In this document: positions 24,209 to 32,880 of the stretch, in pieces | Numbering within the stretch: position 1 is the first letter of the stretch | Layout: each line of letters opens with the position of its first letter | Translations under genes and position numbers: made by a program | Origin: Phytoactinopolyspora mesophila | GTDB lineage: Bacteria; Actinomycetota; Actinomycetes; Jiangellales; Jiangellaceae | Direction: 5' to 3' | DNA: 64,000 bases | NCBI RefSeq assembly: GCF_010122465.1 | Contig: NZ_WLZY01000001.1 | Coordinates: 124,001-188,000, forward strand | Notes under the pieces: model-generated | The model's input: the letters and a program-made list of their open reading frames with translations, nothing else | What the model was told of the DNA's origin: nothing | The model's database searches: none

Positions 24209-25390
24209 TCAGCCCGCGTTGCTCGGACTGTTTCGGGGTGGGTCGACGAGCAGCCACTGACAGGCCACCACGGCGGCTCCGCGGGCCCACTCGTCGAAAT
24301 CGGATGAGAAGACCTCGACCTTGGGCGGTGTGGCCCAGTGGTTGAGGTGTCCGGCCAAGGACTCGTTCATGGCCGGGTCGGCGTGCTCCAGCATGCCGAG
24401 ACCATCGCCGGCGAGGACTACCGTCGGCACTCCGTACATATTGACCACCTCGGCGATCAGGACACCAAGGGCGCGGCCGGCGTCGTCGAACACTCTCCGC
24501 GCGACGTCGTTGCCCTGGGCGGCGAGTGCGCAGGCGGCGGTGAGGTCGAGGTCGGCGATGCCGAGCGGGACGCCGATGCCACGGGTGATCGCGCTGGTGG
24601 TCAGGAAACTCGAGGCGCAGCCTCGATGTCCGAGCTGGCAGAGCGGTCCGGAGTCGCTGATGCGCAGGTGACCGATCAGACCGGCGTTGCCGGCCGCACC
24701 GGTCAGGATCCGCCCCTCGAGCACGGCGCCGAGCCCGATGCCGACGCCGACCGTCACGACGGCGAAATGGTCGAGCCCACGGCCGGGACCTGACCATTGG
24801 ACACCAGCGGCAAGCGCACGGACGTCGCCGCTGATGACGGTGGGTGCACCAATCCTGCGTCGCAGCATGGCCGCCAGCGGGACATCGTTCCAGCCGAGGA
24901 AGGCGTTGTGCCGCACGGTGTCGTCGAATCGGTGCATGAGCCCGGCCAGGCCCACGCCGACAGCCTGGATGGGACGGTGTGAGGCCAGTTCATTAACGAG
25001 ATCAACAATTGAATCGACGGCCGACTCGACGTCGTTGCCGGACATGGTTCGATGCCCGGTCTGCCGCACCTGCCCCAGTGCGTCGGTACGGACGCCGAAC
25101 AGTTCGTCGGACGTCACCTTTAGTCCGATGAACTGGTGCCGCTCCGCATTGACCCCCAAGGGTGTTCCAGGGCGCCCGCGGGCCTCCGTTTGTGGCGCGT
25201 CGGCCTGCAGAATCACCCCGGATTCCAGTAGGGGTCTGGTGGTCTTGGTCAGGCTGGCCGGAGAGAGATGTAGTCGGCGCGCGAGCTCTGCGCGTGGCAG
25301 CGGCCCGGCTACCAGCAGCTCGCGAACGACCGCCCGGGCGGACGGCCCGAGCGATCGGAGGGAGACGTCACCCGCGTGCTGCACGAGCAC
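24209..25390 (-). CDS. ROK-family transcriptional regulator
   Basis: Sugar-responsive repressor of 393 residues. An N-terminal winged helix-turn-helix (VRELLVAGPLPRAELARRLH, LSPASLTKTTRPLLESGVI) precedes a ROK sugar-kinase-like domain. The zinc motif expected as C-x-C-G-x-x-G-C-x-E appears as CQLGHRGCAS, so the second Cys is Leu and the final Glu is Ser; zinc binding may be lost or altered. Divergent from the FAD oxidase gene and upstream of the Gfo/Idh/MocA gene, which it probably regulates. The ATG at 25390 begins a normal family N-terminus. Confidence 0.87.
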   Translation of the reverse strand: MLVQHAGDVSLRSLGPSARAVVRELLVAGPLPRAELARRLHLSPASLTKTTRPLLESGVILQADAPQTEARGRPGTPLGVNAERHQFIGLKVTSDELFGVRTDALGQVRQTGHRTMSGNDVESAVDSIVDLVNELASHRPIQAVGVGLAGLMHRFDDTVRHNAFLGWNDVPLAAMLRRRIGAPTVISGDVRALAAGVQWSGPGRGLDHFAVVTVGVGIGLGAVLEGRILTGAAGNAGLIGHLRISDSGPLCQLGHRGCASSFLTTSAITRGIGVPLGIADLDLTAACALAAQGNDVARRVFDDAGRALGVLIAEVVNMYGVPTVVLAGDGLGMLEHADPAMNESLAGHLNHWATPPKVEVFSSDFDEWARGAAVVACQWLLVDPPRNSPSNAG

Positions 25391-25508
25391 AGCCTGCCGC
25401 TATTTGTTAATCGAGTCAAGAAATATGGCGAGGGGTGGCCCCTGCCTGCTCGCTGTGCCGCTCTGCCAGGATGGTCCACGGCACGTGAGTGAAAGGCGGA
25501 CCGTCGTA

Positions 25509-26630
25509 GTGCGAGTGATCGTCATCGGGGCCGGTATCGCCGGCGCGAGCGTCGCCTACCCGCTGGCCGCGGCGGGTGCGGACGTCGTCGTCGTGGATGA
25601 CGCGCAGCCTGGGCGGGCCACCTCGGCCGGAGCCGGGATCATCACCCCGGTCAGTGCCCGGCCGGTAGGTGAGGCGAAGAGCCGGATCATGTTCGCCGCG
25701 GTGGAGCACTACCTCGACCTGGTGCGGCGTTTCGAGGAAAGCGGCCTGAGCGACCACTCGTACGGCGTGACCGGTGAGCTGATCGCCGCGTTCGACAACG
25801 ACGAGCTGCGCCGCCTGTCCGAGGTTGCGGAGCGAGCCGAGGCCAGGACGGGAAGGTACGGCACAGCGGGCGTCGGCGTGCCGAAGCTGTTCAGCCGCCA
25901 GGACGTCCATGAGCGGTTCCCGCTGCTGCCGGGCGTGCTCGGTGGGGTGTGGCTGCCGGACGTGGCACGAGTAGACGGGCGGATCATCCGCGACCATCTG
26001 ATGACGCTGGCCGCTCAACTGGGCGCTCAGGTGCTCCAGGGCCGGGCCGAGCTCGTGTTCGACGGCTCCCGGGTGAGCGGTGTGCGTGTCCCGGGCGAGT
26101 TCCTCGAGGGCGATCACGTGGTCCTGGCCGCGGGGGCGTGGTCCGAGGCGCTCGTCGAGACCACCGGGCTCGACCTGCCGGTGTATCCGCAGCGTGGGCA
26201 GATCCTCCATCTGCGGATCCCGGGCGGGTCCACGCTCCCGGTCATCAGCGTCTTCCGTGGGATCTACCTGCTGTCCTTTCCGGGAGATCGTGTCGTGATC
26301 GGCGCCACCCGTGAGGACGACAGCGGCTTCGCGACCCACGCCACGGCCGGTGGCGTCGACATGCTCATCAGGAAGGCGCTCGGTGTCGTGCCGAGTCTCC
26401 AGCGCGCGGAATGGCTCGAGGTCAGGGTCGGGATCCGGCCCGCGAGCAGAGACGGCGAGCCGCTTCTGGGCCCGGCACCGGGGATCGACGGCCTCTGGCT
26501 GGCCACCGGATTCGGGCCGCAGGGCCTGACCTTGGCGCCCTACTCGGGCCGCCTGCTGGCCGAGGCGATCATGGGGGAGAAGACGGAGATCCCGGAGATC
26601 CTGTCGGCCGCACGCCTCGCCGCTGCCTGA
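25509..26630 (+). CDS. FAD-dependent oxidoreductase (DAO family)
   Basis: Flavoprotein of the D-amino acid oxidase/glycine oxidase group, 373 residues. The FAD-binding motif is VIVIGAGIAGASVAYPLAAA at the N-terminus followed by VVVVDDAQPGRATSAGAG, and the C-terminal signature is GIRPASRDGEPLLGPAPG then WLATGFGPQGLTLAP. The GTG at 25509 with AAAGGCGG upstream is chosen; an earlier GTG at 25485 would add eight residues, and the 270-codon open frame further upstream is antisense to the ROK gene. It probably deaminates or oxidises a D-amino acid, glycine or sarcosine-like amine. It is divergent from the ROK regulator, which might also control it. Confidence 0.88.
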   Translation: MRVIVIGAGIAGASVAYPLAAAGADVVVVDDAQPGRATSAGAGIITPVSARPVGEAKSRIMFAAVEHYLDLVRRFEESGLSDHSYGVTGELIAAFDNDELRRLSEVAERAEARTGRYGTAGVGVPKLFSRQDVHERFPLLPGVLGGVWLPDVARVDGRIIRDHLMTLAAQLGAQVLQGRAELVFDGSRVSGVRVPGEFLEGDHVVLAAGAWSEALVETTGLDLPVYPQRGQILHLRIPGGSTLPVISVFRGIYLLSFPGDRVVIGATREDDSGFATHATAGGVDMLIRKALGVVPSLQRAEWLEVRVGIRPASRDGEPLLGPAPGIDGLWLATGFGPQGLTLAPYSGRLLAEAIMGEKTEIPEILSAARLAAA

Positions 26631-26720
26631 GATTTCGATTCCTTTCCCGCCTGCCGTTCGTCTTGACGGCAGGAGATGCTGGGTCTGGCGACCCTGCCTG
26701 ACGATCCGCGGGAGGCGCAG

Positions 26721-27794
26721 ATGGCACACGACGAGGGCACGGAACGGATAGGCAACGACGTCGTGGCAGCCGCGGCACTGGCCGGCGATGAGGCGGCGTT
26801 CGGTCAACTCGTCGAACGCCACCGGCGTGAGCTGCACGTGCATTGTTACCGGATGCTCGCGTCGTACGACGACGCCGAGGACATCGTCCAGGAGACGTTC
26901 CTGCGGGCGTGGAACAAGCGGCACAGCTACGCCGGGCGTTCCACCGTGCGGGCGTGGCTCTATCAGATCGCCACCAACGCGTGCCTGGACTTCTTACGCA
27001 GCTCTTCCCGGCGTGCCCGGCCGTATCAGGAGCCACCGCTGGCCGTGCCCCGAGCCGCCGTGCAGCCGCCCATCGACGTGTCCTGGTTACAGCCGTATCC
27101 GGACAGCCAGCTCGACGCGGCCGCACCGGGCGCCGAGGAACCGGACGCCGTCGTGGTCGCGAAGGAGACGATCGAGCTCGCGTACCTGATGATCATCCAG
27201 CAGCTTCCACCGCGGCAGCGGGCCGTGCTGATCATGCGCGACGTGCTGGGGTGGTCGGCCGCGGAGACCGCAGCGCTCCTGGAGACCAGCGTCGCATCGG
27301 TCAAGAGCGCGTTGCAGCGAGCGCGGGCCACCGTTCAGCAACGGCGGCCACCACGGCGGGAGGAGTGGGACCGCAGTGTCTCTCGCACGGAGGACGAACG
27401 CAGGGTCTTGGAGCGCTACATCGATGCTCACGAGCGGGCAGATGTCGCCTTGCTCGCTCAACTGCTGGCCGACGACGTGGTGCAGACGATGCCACCATAT
27501 CCGGCCTGGCTTGTCGGATGTGAGGCGGCGCTGACGTTCGCGGCCGACGTGTTCGACCCCGGCTCCGCCGCCTACCACGGGCGCTGGCGTTCGGTGCTCA
27601 CCTGGGCGAACCGGCAGCCGGCCGTCGCCCAGTACGTCCAGCGCCCATCGGCAGCGGAGACCAGGAGTCTGGCCGGGGAGTACCGGGCACAGGTGCTCGA
27701 CGTGCTACGGATCGAGAACGGCGCGATCACTGGGATCACGTCGTTCGAGCCGCGCCGTTTCGCGGCGTTCGGCCTGCCGCTGGTCCTGGCATGA
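26721..27794 (+). CDS. ECF-type sigma-70 factor with SnoaL-like C-terminal domain
   Basis: RNA polymerase sigma factor of 357 residues. Region 2 is clear (HRRELHVHCYRMLASYDDAE, DIVQETFLRAWNK) and region 4 follows (LPPRQRAVLIMRDVLGWSAA, ETAALLETSVASVKSALQRA). Residues about 235-350 (YIDAHERADVALLAQLLADD onward) look like a SnoaL/NTF2-type domain, as in the SigJ/SigG-like ECF groups in which this tail replaces an anti-sigma factor. The ATG at 26721 has GGGAGG eight nt before it; the 15-codon upstream extension is rejected. Its stop overlaps the next ORF as ATGA, so the sigma factor and the small protein are coupled. Confidence 0.88.
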   Translation: MAHDEGTERIGNDVVAAAALAGDEAAFGQLVERHRRELHVHCYRMLASYDDAEDIVQETFLRAWNKRHSYAGRSTVRAWLYQIATNACLDFLRSSSRRARPYQEPPLAVPRAAVQPPIDVSWLQPYPDSQLDAAAPGAEEPDAVVVAKETIELAYLMIIQQLPPRQRAVLIMRDVLGWSAAETAALLETSVASVKSALQRARATVQQRRPPRREEWDRSVSRTEDERRVLERYIDAHERADVALLAQLLADDVVQTMPPYPAWLVGCEAALTFAADVFDPGSAAYHGRWRSVLTWANRQPAVAQYVQRPSAAETRSLAGEYRAQVLDVLRIENGAITGITSFEPRRFAAFGLPLVLA

Positions 27795-28597
27795 GTGCCG
27801 ACGACGACCGCGTGTCGCTTCTGCGGACGCGCTTGCCGCCGTCATTCGAACGGACCGTGCTCGTGGTCGCCCCGGGAAGTGTGCGGCGCTTCGACCGGCT
27901 TCGCTCGCGAGGGGTGATCGTCGTCGTGGAACGTGGCGAGATCGAGCTTGAAACAGGCAACGGGCAGGTGTGCGGCTTCCGTCGTGGCGGCGTTCTCTGG
28001 CTCGACGACGCGTCGGCGAGCCGGTTGCGCAACGTTGGAGGCACGGCGGCCGTCGTCGTCGCTGTCACGCGCCGACGCGGGTCCGGCGCGACCGATTCCT
28101 TTCCGGCGCGGCCGGCGTCATACGGGTACAACGACCGGAAAGGAACACAAGAGATGAACGCAGACGCTGACAACCAGCAGCCGACCCCCGACGCGGACGT
28201 GCGAGCTCTCGACCGTCTGGTGGGGACGTGGAAGGTCTCGGGTGAGGCGGAGGGGACCATCAGTTTCGGCTGGCTCCCTGGCGGGTTCTTCCTGAAGCAG
28301 GATGTCGACCTCGAACAGTTCGGCATGCATGTCATGGGAAGCGAGATCATCGGCCGGGAGAAGCCGTTCGGGGCGGAGCAACCCAGCACGGAGATCACGT
28401 CGAGGTTCTACAGCAATACCGGTGACACCCTGGACTACGTATACGAGCTCGACGGTGACACGCTCACCATCTGGGGCGGGGAGAAGGGCTCGGCGGCGTA
28501 TTTCAAGGGTGAGTTCAGCGCGGACGGCAACACGCTGACCGGCGGGTGGGTATGGCCGGGTGGTGGGTACACCTCAACCGCCACCCGCGTCGAGTAG
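27791..28597 (+). CDS. Hypothetical protein: small beta-rich N-terminal part in frame with a lipocalin-like C-terminal part
   Basis: Open frame of 268 residues coupled to the sigma gene by ATGA. Residues 1-90 (FERTVLVVAPGSVRRFDRLR, VIVVVERGEIELETGNGQVC) resemble a single cupin-like beta sandwich. Residues 90-121 (VTRRRGSGATDSFPARP and on) look like translated spacer rather than protein. From residue 122 begins a self-contained protein with its own strong ribosome site (see 28154). The frame may therefore be two genes in which the first has lost its stop codon, or a true fusion. Function unknown; the context points to the sigma factor regulon. Confidence 0.45.
   Translation: MSADDDRVSLLRTRLPPSFERTVLVVAPGSVRRFDRLRSRGVIVVVERGEIELETGNGQVCGFRRGGVLWLDDASASRLRNVGGTAAVVVAVTRRRGSGATDSFPARPASYGYNDRKGTQEMNADADNQQPTPDADVRALDRLVGTWKVSGEAEGTISFGWLPGGFFLKQDVDLEQFGMHVMGSEIIGREKPFGAEQPSTEITSRFYSNTGDTLDYVYELDGDTLTIWGGEKGSAAYFKGEFSADGNTLTGGWVWPGGGYTSTATRVE
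28154..28597 (+). CDS. Hypothetical lipocalin-like protein (DUF1579-like), alternative start
   Basis: Starts at the internal ATG 28154 after GGAAAGGAACACAAGAG, giving 147 residues. RALDRLVGTWKVSGEAEGTI opens a beta-barrel like those of DUF1579/lipocalin-like proteins, with repeated strand patterns (TLDYVYELDGDTLTIWGGEK, AYFKGEFSADGNTLTGGWVW). It shares frame and stop with 27791-28597, so only one reading may be real, or both forms may be made. Proteins of this kind are usually uncharacterised. Function unknown. Confidence 0.6.
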   Translation: MNADADNQQPTPDADVRALDRLVGTWKVSGEAEGTISFGWLPGGFFLKQDVDLEQFGMHVMGSEIIGREKPFGAEQPSTEITSRFYSNTGDTLDYVYELDGDTLTIWGGEKGSAAYFKGEFSADGNTLTGGWVWPGGGYTSTATRVE

Positions 28598-28620
28598 TCC
28601 TCAGTCGCCAGGCCACCCCT

Positions 28621-28665
28621 GCGCCGACCGTGTGCACGGCCCCGAGCCGAGCACACGGTCGGCGC
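28621..28665. terminator. Hairpin terminator after the lipocalin-like gene
   Basis: The 14-bp arms 28621-28634 (GCGCCGACCGTGTG) and 28652-28665 are exact reverse complements with a 17-nt loop, 23 nt after the stop codon. Confidence 0.75.
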
Positions 28666-28682
28666 GTGTGGGGTGTGGCACG

Positions 28683-29444
28683 ATGTGCGGCGTGAGCGAG
28701 CAGAACACCCATGGCGATCTCTCGACGCTGCCCTGGCCCGACGGCTGGCGCTGGACACCGCGCCGGGATCGGGATTACCAGGCCAAGGCCGCCACGGGTG
28801 TCCGGACGGTGGAGGTGGAGTTCGAGGGGGCGCGGGAGCCGGCGCTGCTGCTGCCGATGCGCTCGGTGCCGCGCTGGCAAGGCATTGTCTTCACCGTAGC
28901 CGGCGTTGGTTTGCTCGCCACGGCCGTCTTGATCGGCGTCGTCTCCGTGGCGACTCAGACGTGGACCGGGATCGTGGGCGTGCTGGTCATCGGCGGTGCC
29001 GGGACCGTCTTCGGCCTTGGTGGGCTCGCCGGACTCAGGAGCCGCAAAGAAGCCGTCGCTGGTCTGCTGCTCTCGCCGAGCCGCTTGATCTTCGACGGCA
29101 GTGTCGACCGGCTGGCGATGTCCTGGAACGACGTCGCGGGCTTCCGCCTGTACATGATCAGATACGGCTTCCGTGTCCTGTTTCCGATGCCATGGCACAA
29201 CTGGCTGAGCATCGATGCCCGCGACCCGCACGCGGTGCTGGCCTCGGCCGGACACGAGGCCGCGGCGCGGCTGGCCCGCAGGCTGAAAGGCAAGAGCGTG
29301 GTCGCCGTCGCCGACAACCGCATGATCATGAGCCCGCTGGTCGCCTACCACACGCTCCGGTATTACCTGGAGAATCCGGCGGACCGTCGTGAATTGGCCG
29401 GCGCCGAGGCCGTGAACCGGGTCCACAAGGGACTGCTTCTCTAG
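28683..29444 (+). CDS. Hypothetical membrane protein
   Basis: Protein of 253 residues with two adjacent hydrophobic helices at about residues 65-120 (GIVFTVAGVGLLATAVLIGV and GIVGVLVIGGAGTVFGLGGL), then a soluble domain (LLLSPSRLIFDGSVDRLAMS, WNDVAGFRLYMIRYGFRVLF) reminiscent of PH-like bacterial membrane proteins. A soluble N-terminus of about 60 residues precedes the helices. Start ATG 28683 or GTG 28692 are both possible; neither has a convincing ribosome site, and the AGCGAG-rich context is ambiguous. No function can be assigned and no clear partner is adjacent. Confidence 0.7.
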   Translation: MCGVSEQNTHGDLSTLPWPDGWRWTPRRDRDYQAKAATGVRTVEVEFEGAREPALLLPMRSVPRWQGIVFTVAGVGLLATAVLIGVVSVATQTWTGIVGVLVIGGAGTVFGLGGLAGLRSRKEAVAGLLLSPSRLIFDGSVDRLAMSWNDVAGFRLYMIRYGFRVLFPMPWHNWLSIDARDPHAVLASAGHEAAARLARRLKGKSVVAVADNRMIMSPLVAYHTLRYYLENPADRRELAGAEAVNRVHKGLLL

Positions 29445-29529
29445 GTACAAGGTCGGTCGATGTCTCTGGCCGGCAGATGACTCTGGCCATCTTGGCTGCT
29501 CACGTACCCGTTGCGGCAAATATATTGCA

Positions 29530-29542
29530 ATGTCATTGACAT
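29530..29542. promoter_or_regulatory. Possible operator/promoter upstream of the DUF6351 gene
   Basis: ATGTCA-T-TGACAT is a perfect short palindrome inside an unusually AT-rich stretch (29518-29570). Its right half supplies TTGACA (29536-29541), and TTACGT lies 17 nt downstream as a possible -10, so operator and -35 overlap. The PaaX-like regulator gene downstream is a candidate binder. Confidence 0.4.
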
Positions 29543-29615
29543 GTGTTCGAGAAATGCATTACGTTTCCGAAGATCGGTTTGCCATGGTCTGTCGGCGGCA
29601 GGAGAGGTGAACGGG

Positions 29616-31817
29616 ATGCGATCTCATCGGGCACATGCGCGGGTGTTGCGGCACGGGCTACACGCTGGGTTGGCGTTCGCCGTCGCCGGAACGCTTGCCA
29701 TTCCAGGATCGCTGGCCGGCGCGGGTGGCGCGCCGAACAGCGTGGCGTCGCCGCCGGACAACCACATGTTGCGTAGCTTCCAGGTGGATACCGTGTCAGG
29801 CCCTGCCGACTTGGTCACCGGGGGAAGTGCCCTGGTCCGGATCGATGTGCCGCGGTCGGTCCCGGCCCACCAGGTCCGGATCACGCTCAACGGCCGTGAT
29901 GTGCGCGATGCCTTCCAGCCGTACGGGAGCGAGCGGGTGCTGCTCGGCCATGTCGACGGGCTCACGGAGGGCGCGAACACGCTGGAGGTCCGGGCTAACG
30001 GGCGGGGGAAATCCCGGCCGGCCGAGTCGCTGACGCTGGTCAACCATCCACTGCACGGTCCGGTGTTCTCCGGGCCGCACATCCCGCTGTACTGCACCGC
30101 GGATGCGTCGCCGTGGAATCTCGGCCTGGTGGACGAGCATTGCCATGTCGAGGCGCCGGTGGTCACTTACCAATACCGGACGACGGCGGGGTCATGGGCC
30201 GCTCTGCCCGACGACGAGATGCCGGAGGACGTGGCAACAACCGTCACCAGCACTGGTGAGACCGTGCCTTACGTCGTGCGGGTCGAGCAGGGGACCATCA
30301 ACCGATCCGTGTACGAGACCGCGATCTTGCACGAGCCAGGAACACCCGTGCCGGACCCGTGGACGTCAACACCCGGATGGAACGGCCGGCTCGTCTACAC
30401 CTTCGGCGGAGGCTGCGGAATCGGGCACACCCAGGCGACGGAGACCGGAGGTGTCCTCGACGACACCCTGCTCGGCGCCGGATATGCCACAGCCAGTTCG
30501 ACGTTCAACGTCTACCAGCAGAACTGCAACGACGTGACGTCGGCGGAGACAGCCATGATGGTCAAGGAGCGGTTCACCGAAACCTACGGCGTCCCGGACT
30601 TCACGATGGGATGGGGTTCGTCTGCCGGCACGATGCAACAACTGCTGATTTCCAACGCCTACCCCGGGATCCTGGACGGGGTCATCGGGCACATCGGTTA
30701 TCCCGACGAGCGTTCCACCACCATCAGTGGCCATGAGTGCCGTTTTGTGACGGAGGCAATCTCATCCAGCGAACTCGACTGGACTGCCGAGCAAGGAAAA
30801 GCGGTGACCGGCTTCGCCCGCTTCTCACTATCCGGTGAATTCGGGACCAGCACGTGTGCCGGATACATGTTCTTCCCCGGGGTGGACTATCCGGCAGACT
30901 GTCCTGGCCACATCCCACCTGCCGACCGGTACCACCCGGTGACCAATCCGGACGGGATCAGGTGCGCCATCGCGGACTTCGTCTCGACCGTCTACGGAAC
31001 CGATCCGGGGACAGGTTTCGGGCGGCCGATCGTCCCGGACACCGTAGGTGTCCAGTATGGTCTGGAGGCTCTGGAGGCGGGGATGATCAGCGCCGAGCAG
31101 TTCGTCGACCTCAACGAGCGGATCGGCGGGGTCGACCGTGACGGTCAACGGATCACCCAGCGGTCGGCCGCAGATCCGGAGGCGTTGGAGGTGGCCTACG
31201 CCACCGGCCGGATCAATCAGTTCGATGGCGGCCTGCGGTGGACTCCCATCATCGAGACCCGCGGATATGCGGACCTTCGGGCGGATTTCCACGACCGGAT
31301 CCGGTCGTGGTCGATGCGGGAGCGCCTGTTGTCGGCCAACGGACATGCCGACAACCATGTCAGCTGGACTAGCCCGGAGGGGCCGCTGGACACCCGGGAT
31401 CGAGAAGAGGCACTGGCCGCCATGGACGACTGGCTGACGACCCGCATGGAGCTGGCTGCCCAGGAGCCAGACCTCGATCCGGTCGAACTGACCCGTCGGG
31501 CCAAGCCGGGGGATCTCACTGACGGCTGTGTCGACGAGGACGGCCAACGGATCGACGAGGAGTTGACCCTCGATCCGTCGGCGCGGTGCAATCAGCTGTT
31601 CCCGTTCCACGCCACGCCACGCGCGGCAGCCGGTGGCCCGCTGGCCGCCGATGTGCTGGCCTGCCAGCTTGAGCCGCTGGATCGGTCCGGCTACGGCGCG
31701 GTGTTCACCGGCAGCGAGTGGCAGCGGCTGAACGCGGTCTTCCCGGACGGAGTTTGTGACTGGTCGCTTCCTGGTGCTGGACAGGTTGAGTTGAGCGGTA
31801 CGTGGACCCGGTTCTGA
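29616..31817 (+). CDS. Secreted DUF6351 family protein
   Basis: Exported protein of 733 residues. A signal peptide of about 38 residues (HGLHAGLAFAVAGTLAIPG) is followed by an Ig-like N-terminal part (VRIDVPRSVPAHQVRITLNG, REV-type NGRGKSRPAESLTLVNHPL) and then a long domain with VYTFGGGCGIGHTQA and GWGSSAGTMQQLLISNAYPG; the latter looks like a nucleophile elbow G-x-S-x-G (GSSAG) of an alpha/beta hydrolase. DUF6351 is an actinobacterial family I recall as uncharacterised. The hydrolase idea suggests an extracellular esterase or lactonase, which is inference. ATG 29616 with GGAGAGG upstream; GTG 29607 is an alternative. Many Cys residues suggest disulfides. Confidence 0.8.
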   Translation: MRSHRAHARVLRHGLHAGLAFAVAGTLAIPGSLAGAGGAPNSVASPPDNHMLRSFQVDTVSGPADLVTGGSALVRIDVPRSVPAHQVRITLNGRDVRDAFQPYGSERVLLGHVDGLTEGANTLEVRANGRGKSRPAESLTLVNHPLHGPVFSGPHIPLYCTADASPWNLGLVDEHCHVEAPVVTYQYRTTAGSWAALPDDEMPEDVATTVTSTGETVPYVVRVEQGTINRSVYETAILHEPGTPVPDPWTSTPGWNGRLVYTFGGGCGIGHTQATETGGVLDDTLLGAGYATASSTFNVYQQNCNDVTSAETAMMVKERFTETYGVPDFTMGWGSSAGTMQQLLISNAYPGILDGVIGHIGYPDERSTTISGHECRFVTEAISSSELDWTAEQGKAVTGFARFSLSGEFGTSTCAGYMFFPGVDYPADCPGHIPPADRYHPVTNPDGIRCAIADFVSTVYGTDPGTGFGRPIVPDTVGVQYGLEALEAGMISAEQFVDLNERIGGVDRDGQRITQRSAADPEALEVAYATGRINQFDGGLRWTPIIETRGYADLRADFHDRIRSWSMRERLLSANGHADNHVSWTSPEGPLDTRDREEALAAMDDWLTTRMELAAQEPDLDPVELTRRAKPGDLTDGCVDEDGQRIDEELTLDPSARCNQLFPFHATPRAAAGGPLAADVLACQLEPLDRSGYGAVFTGSEWQRLNAVFPDGVCDWSLPGAGQVELSGTWTRF

Positions 31818-31927
31818 TCACATGAACCTTGTCGAAGATGCCGTGTTCGATCTGTCATGCTTCTGCTAGGGCTCGCGACGATGATCAGGCGCCGAGGACG
31901 GTAAGAATATCTGTGGGAGCGTGATGT

Positions 31928-32821
31928 ATGCCGAAGACCTCGACTGCGGCGCCGGTGCCGGTGGCGCAGCCGAGCACCGGCACCGCGGAGCACATGTCCA
32001 AACCGCTGGCGCGCGCCCGGTCTCAGCGGTTGCTGGTCACTTTGTTCGGCGACTACTGGGACCGCGCGCGTGGTCCCATCCCGTCGGCTGGACTGGTGCG
32101 TGTTCTCGAGGAGTTCGGCATCGCTCCGGCCAACGCGCGTGCGGCGTTGAGCCGGATGACCCAGCGGGGAGCGCTGGCACGCACCAAGGACGGGCGGCGG
32201 ACCAGCTACGCACCCACTGAGTCCACGCTGAGGCAGCTGGAGAGGGGCGCGCATCGCATCTTCGCGAGTGGCAACGGGGCGGAATGGGACGGGACCTGGA
32301 CCCTGATCGCCTTTTCGCTGCCGCTTGAGGCCGGCGACCTTCGCCGCCTGTTACGTGCACGTCTTCGCTGGCTGACGTTCTGGCCCATCTACGACGCCAC
32401 CTGGGTTACCCCGCACGATCGGCTCGACGCGGCCTGTGAGCAGCTGGCCGAGTTGAATATCACCGATGCCGTCGTCCTGCGGACCACGGACGTCCGGTTG
32501 CTGGCCCAGGGGCGGGCTCGCCTCGAAGACGCTTGGCAGCTCGGTCATCTTGCCGATGCCTACCGCGACTACCTCAATCGCTTCGAACCATTGGCCGAGC
32601 TCGTGGCCGCGCGGGCGGTGACGCCAACGGAGGCCCTGGTCGGCCGGGGAGAGCTGGTGGACGAGTGGCGGCGGCTGGTCCGCGACGACCCCGATCTTCC
32701 TGATGTTTTCCTCCCAGCCGGTTTCCCCCGGGCGCGGGCTCGCGATCTGTTTCTCACTACCTACCGGGCCCTGGAGCGCCCGGCACGCGCCCGATTCGAC
32801 GAACTCACACGCGAGGCTTGA
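31928..32821 (+). CDS. PaaX-family transcriptional regulator
   Basis: Regulator of 297 residues related to PaaX, the phenylacetyl-CoA-responsive repressor. An N-terminal winged helix (RARSQRLLVTLFGDYWDRAR, IAPANARAALSRMTQRGALA) is followed by the PaaX central domain (GTWTLIAFSLPLEAGDLRRL, RLRWLTFWPIYDATWVTP) and a C-terminal helical part with PTEALVGRGELVDEWRRLVR. ATG 31928 is preceded by GGGAG. It follows the DUF6351 gene by 110 nt in the same direction and may control it or the acyl-CoA catabolic operon at 36.6-43.6 kb. The ligand is unknown. Confidence 0.88.
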   Translation: MPKTSTAAPVPVAQPSTGTAEHMSKPLARARSQRLLVTLFGDYWDRARGPIPSAGLVRVLEEFGIAPANARAALSRMTQRGALARTKDGRRTSYAPTESTLRQLERGAHRIFASGNGAEWDGTWTLIAFSLPLEAGDLRRLLRARLRWLTFWPIYDATWVTPHDRLDAACEQLAELNITDAVVLRTTDVRLLAQGRARLEDAWQLGHLADAYRDYLNRFEPLAELVAARAVTPTEALVGRGELVDEWRRLVRDDPDLPDVFLPAGFPRARARDLFLTTYRALERPARARFDELTREA

Positions 32822-32880
32822 GCTGCCTTGTGTGGAGCAGCCACATCGGCCTCCTCCGGCACCTTGCGATGCATCCACTT

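Noticed and set aside
24687-25508. 274-codon extension of the FAD oxidase frame
   Set aside because: This part is antisense to the ROK regulator; a GTG with a good ribosome site at 25509 fits the flavoprotein N-terminus.
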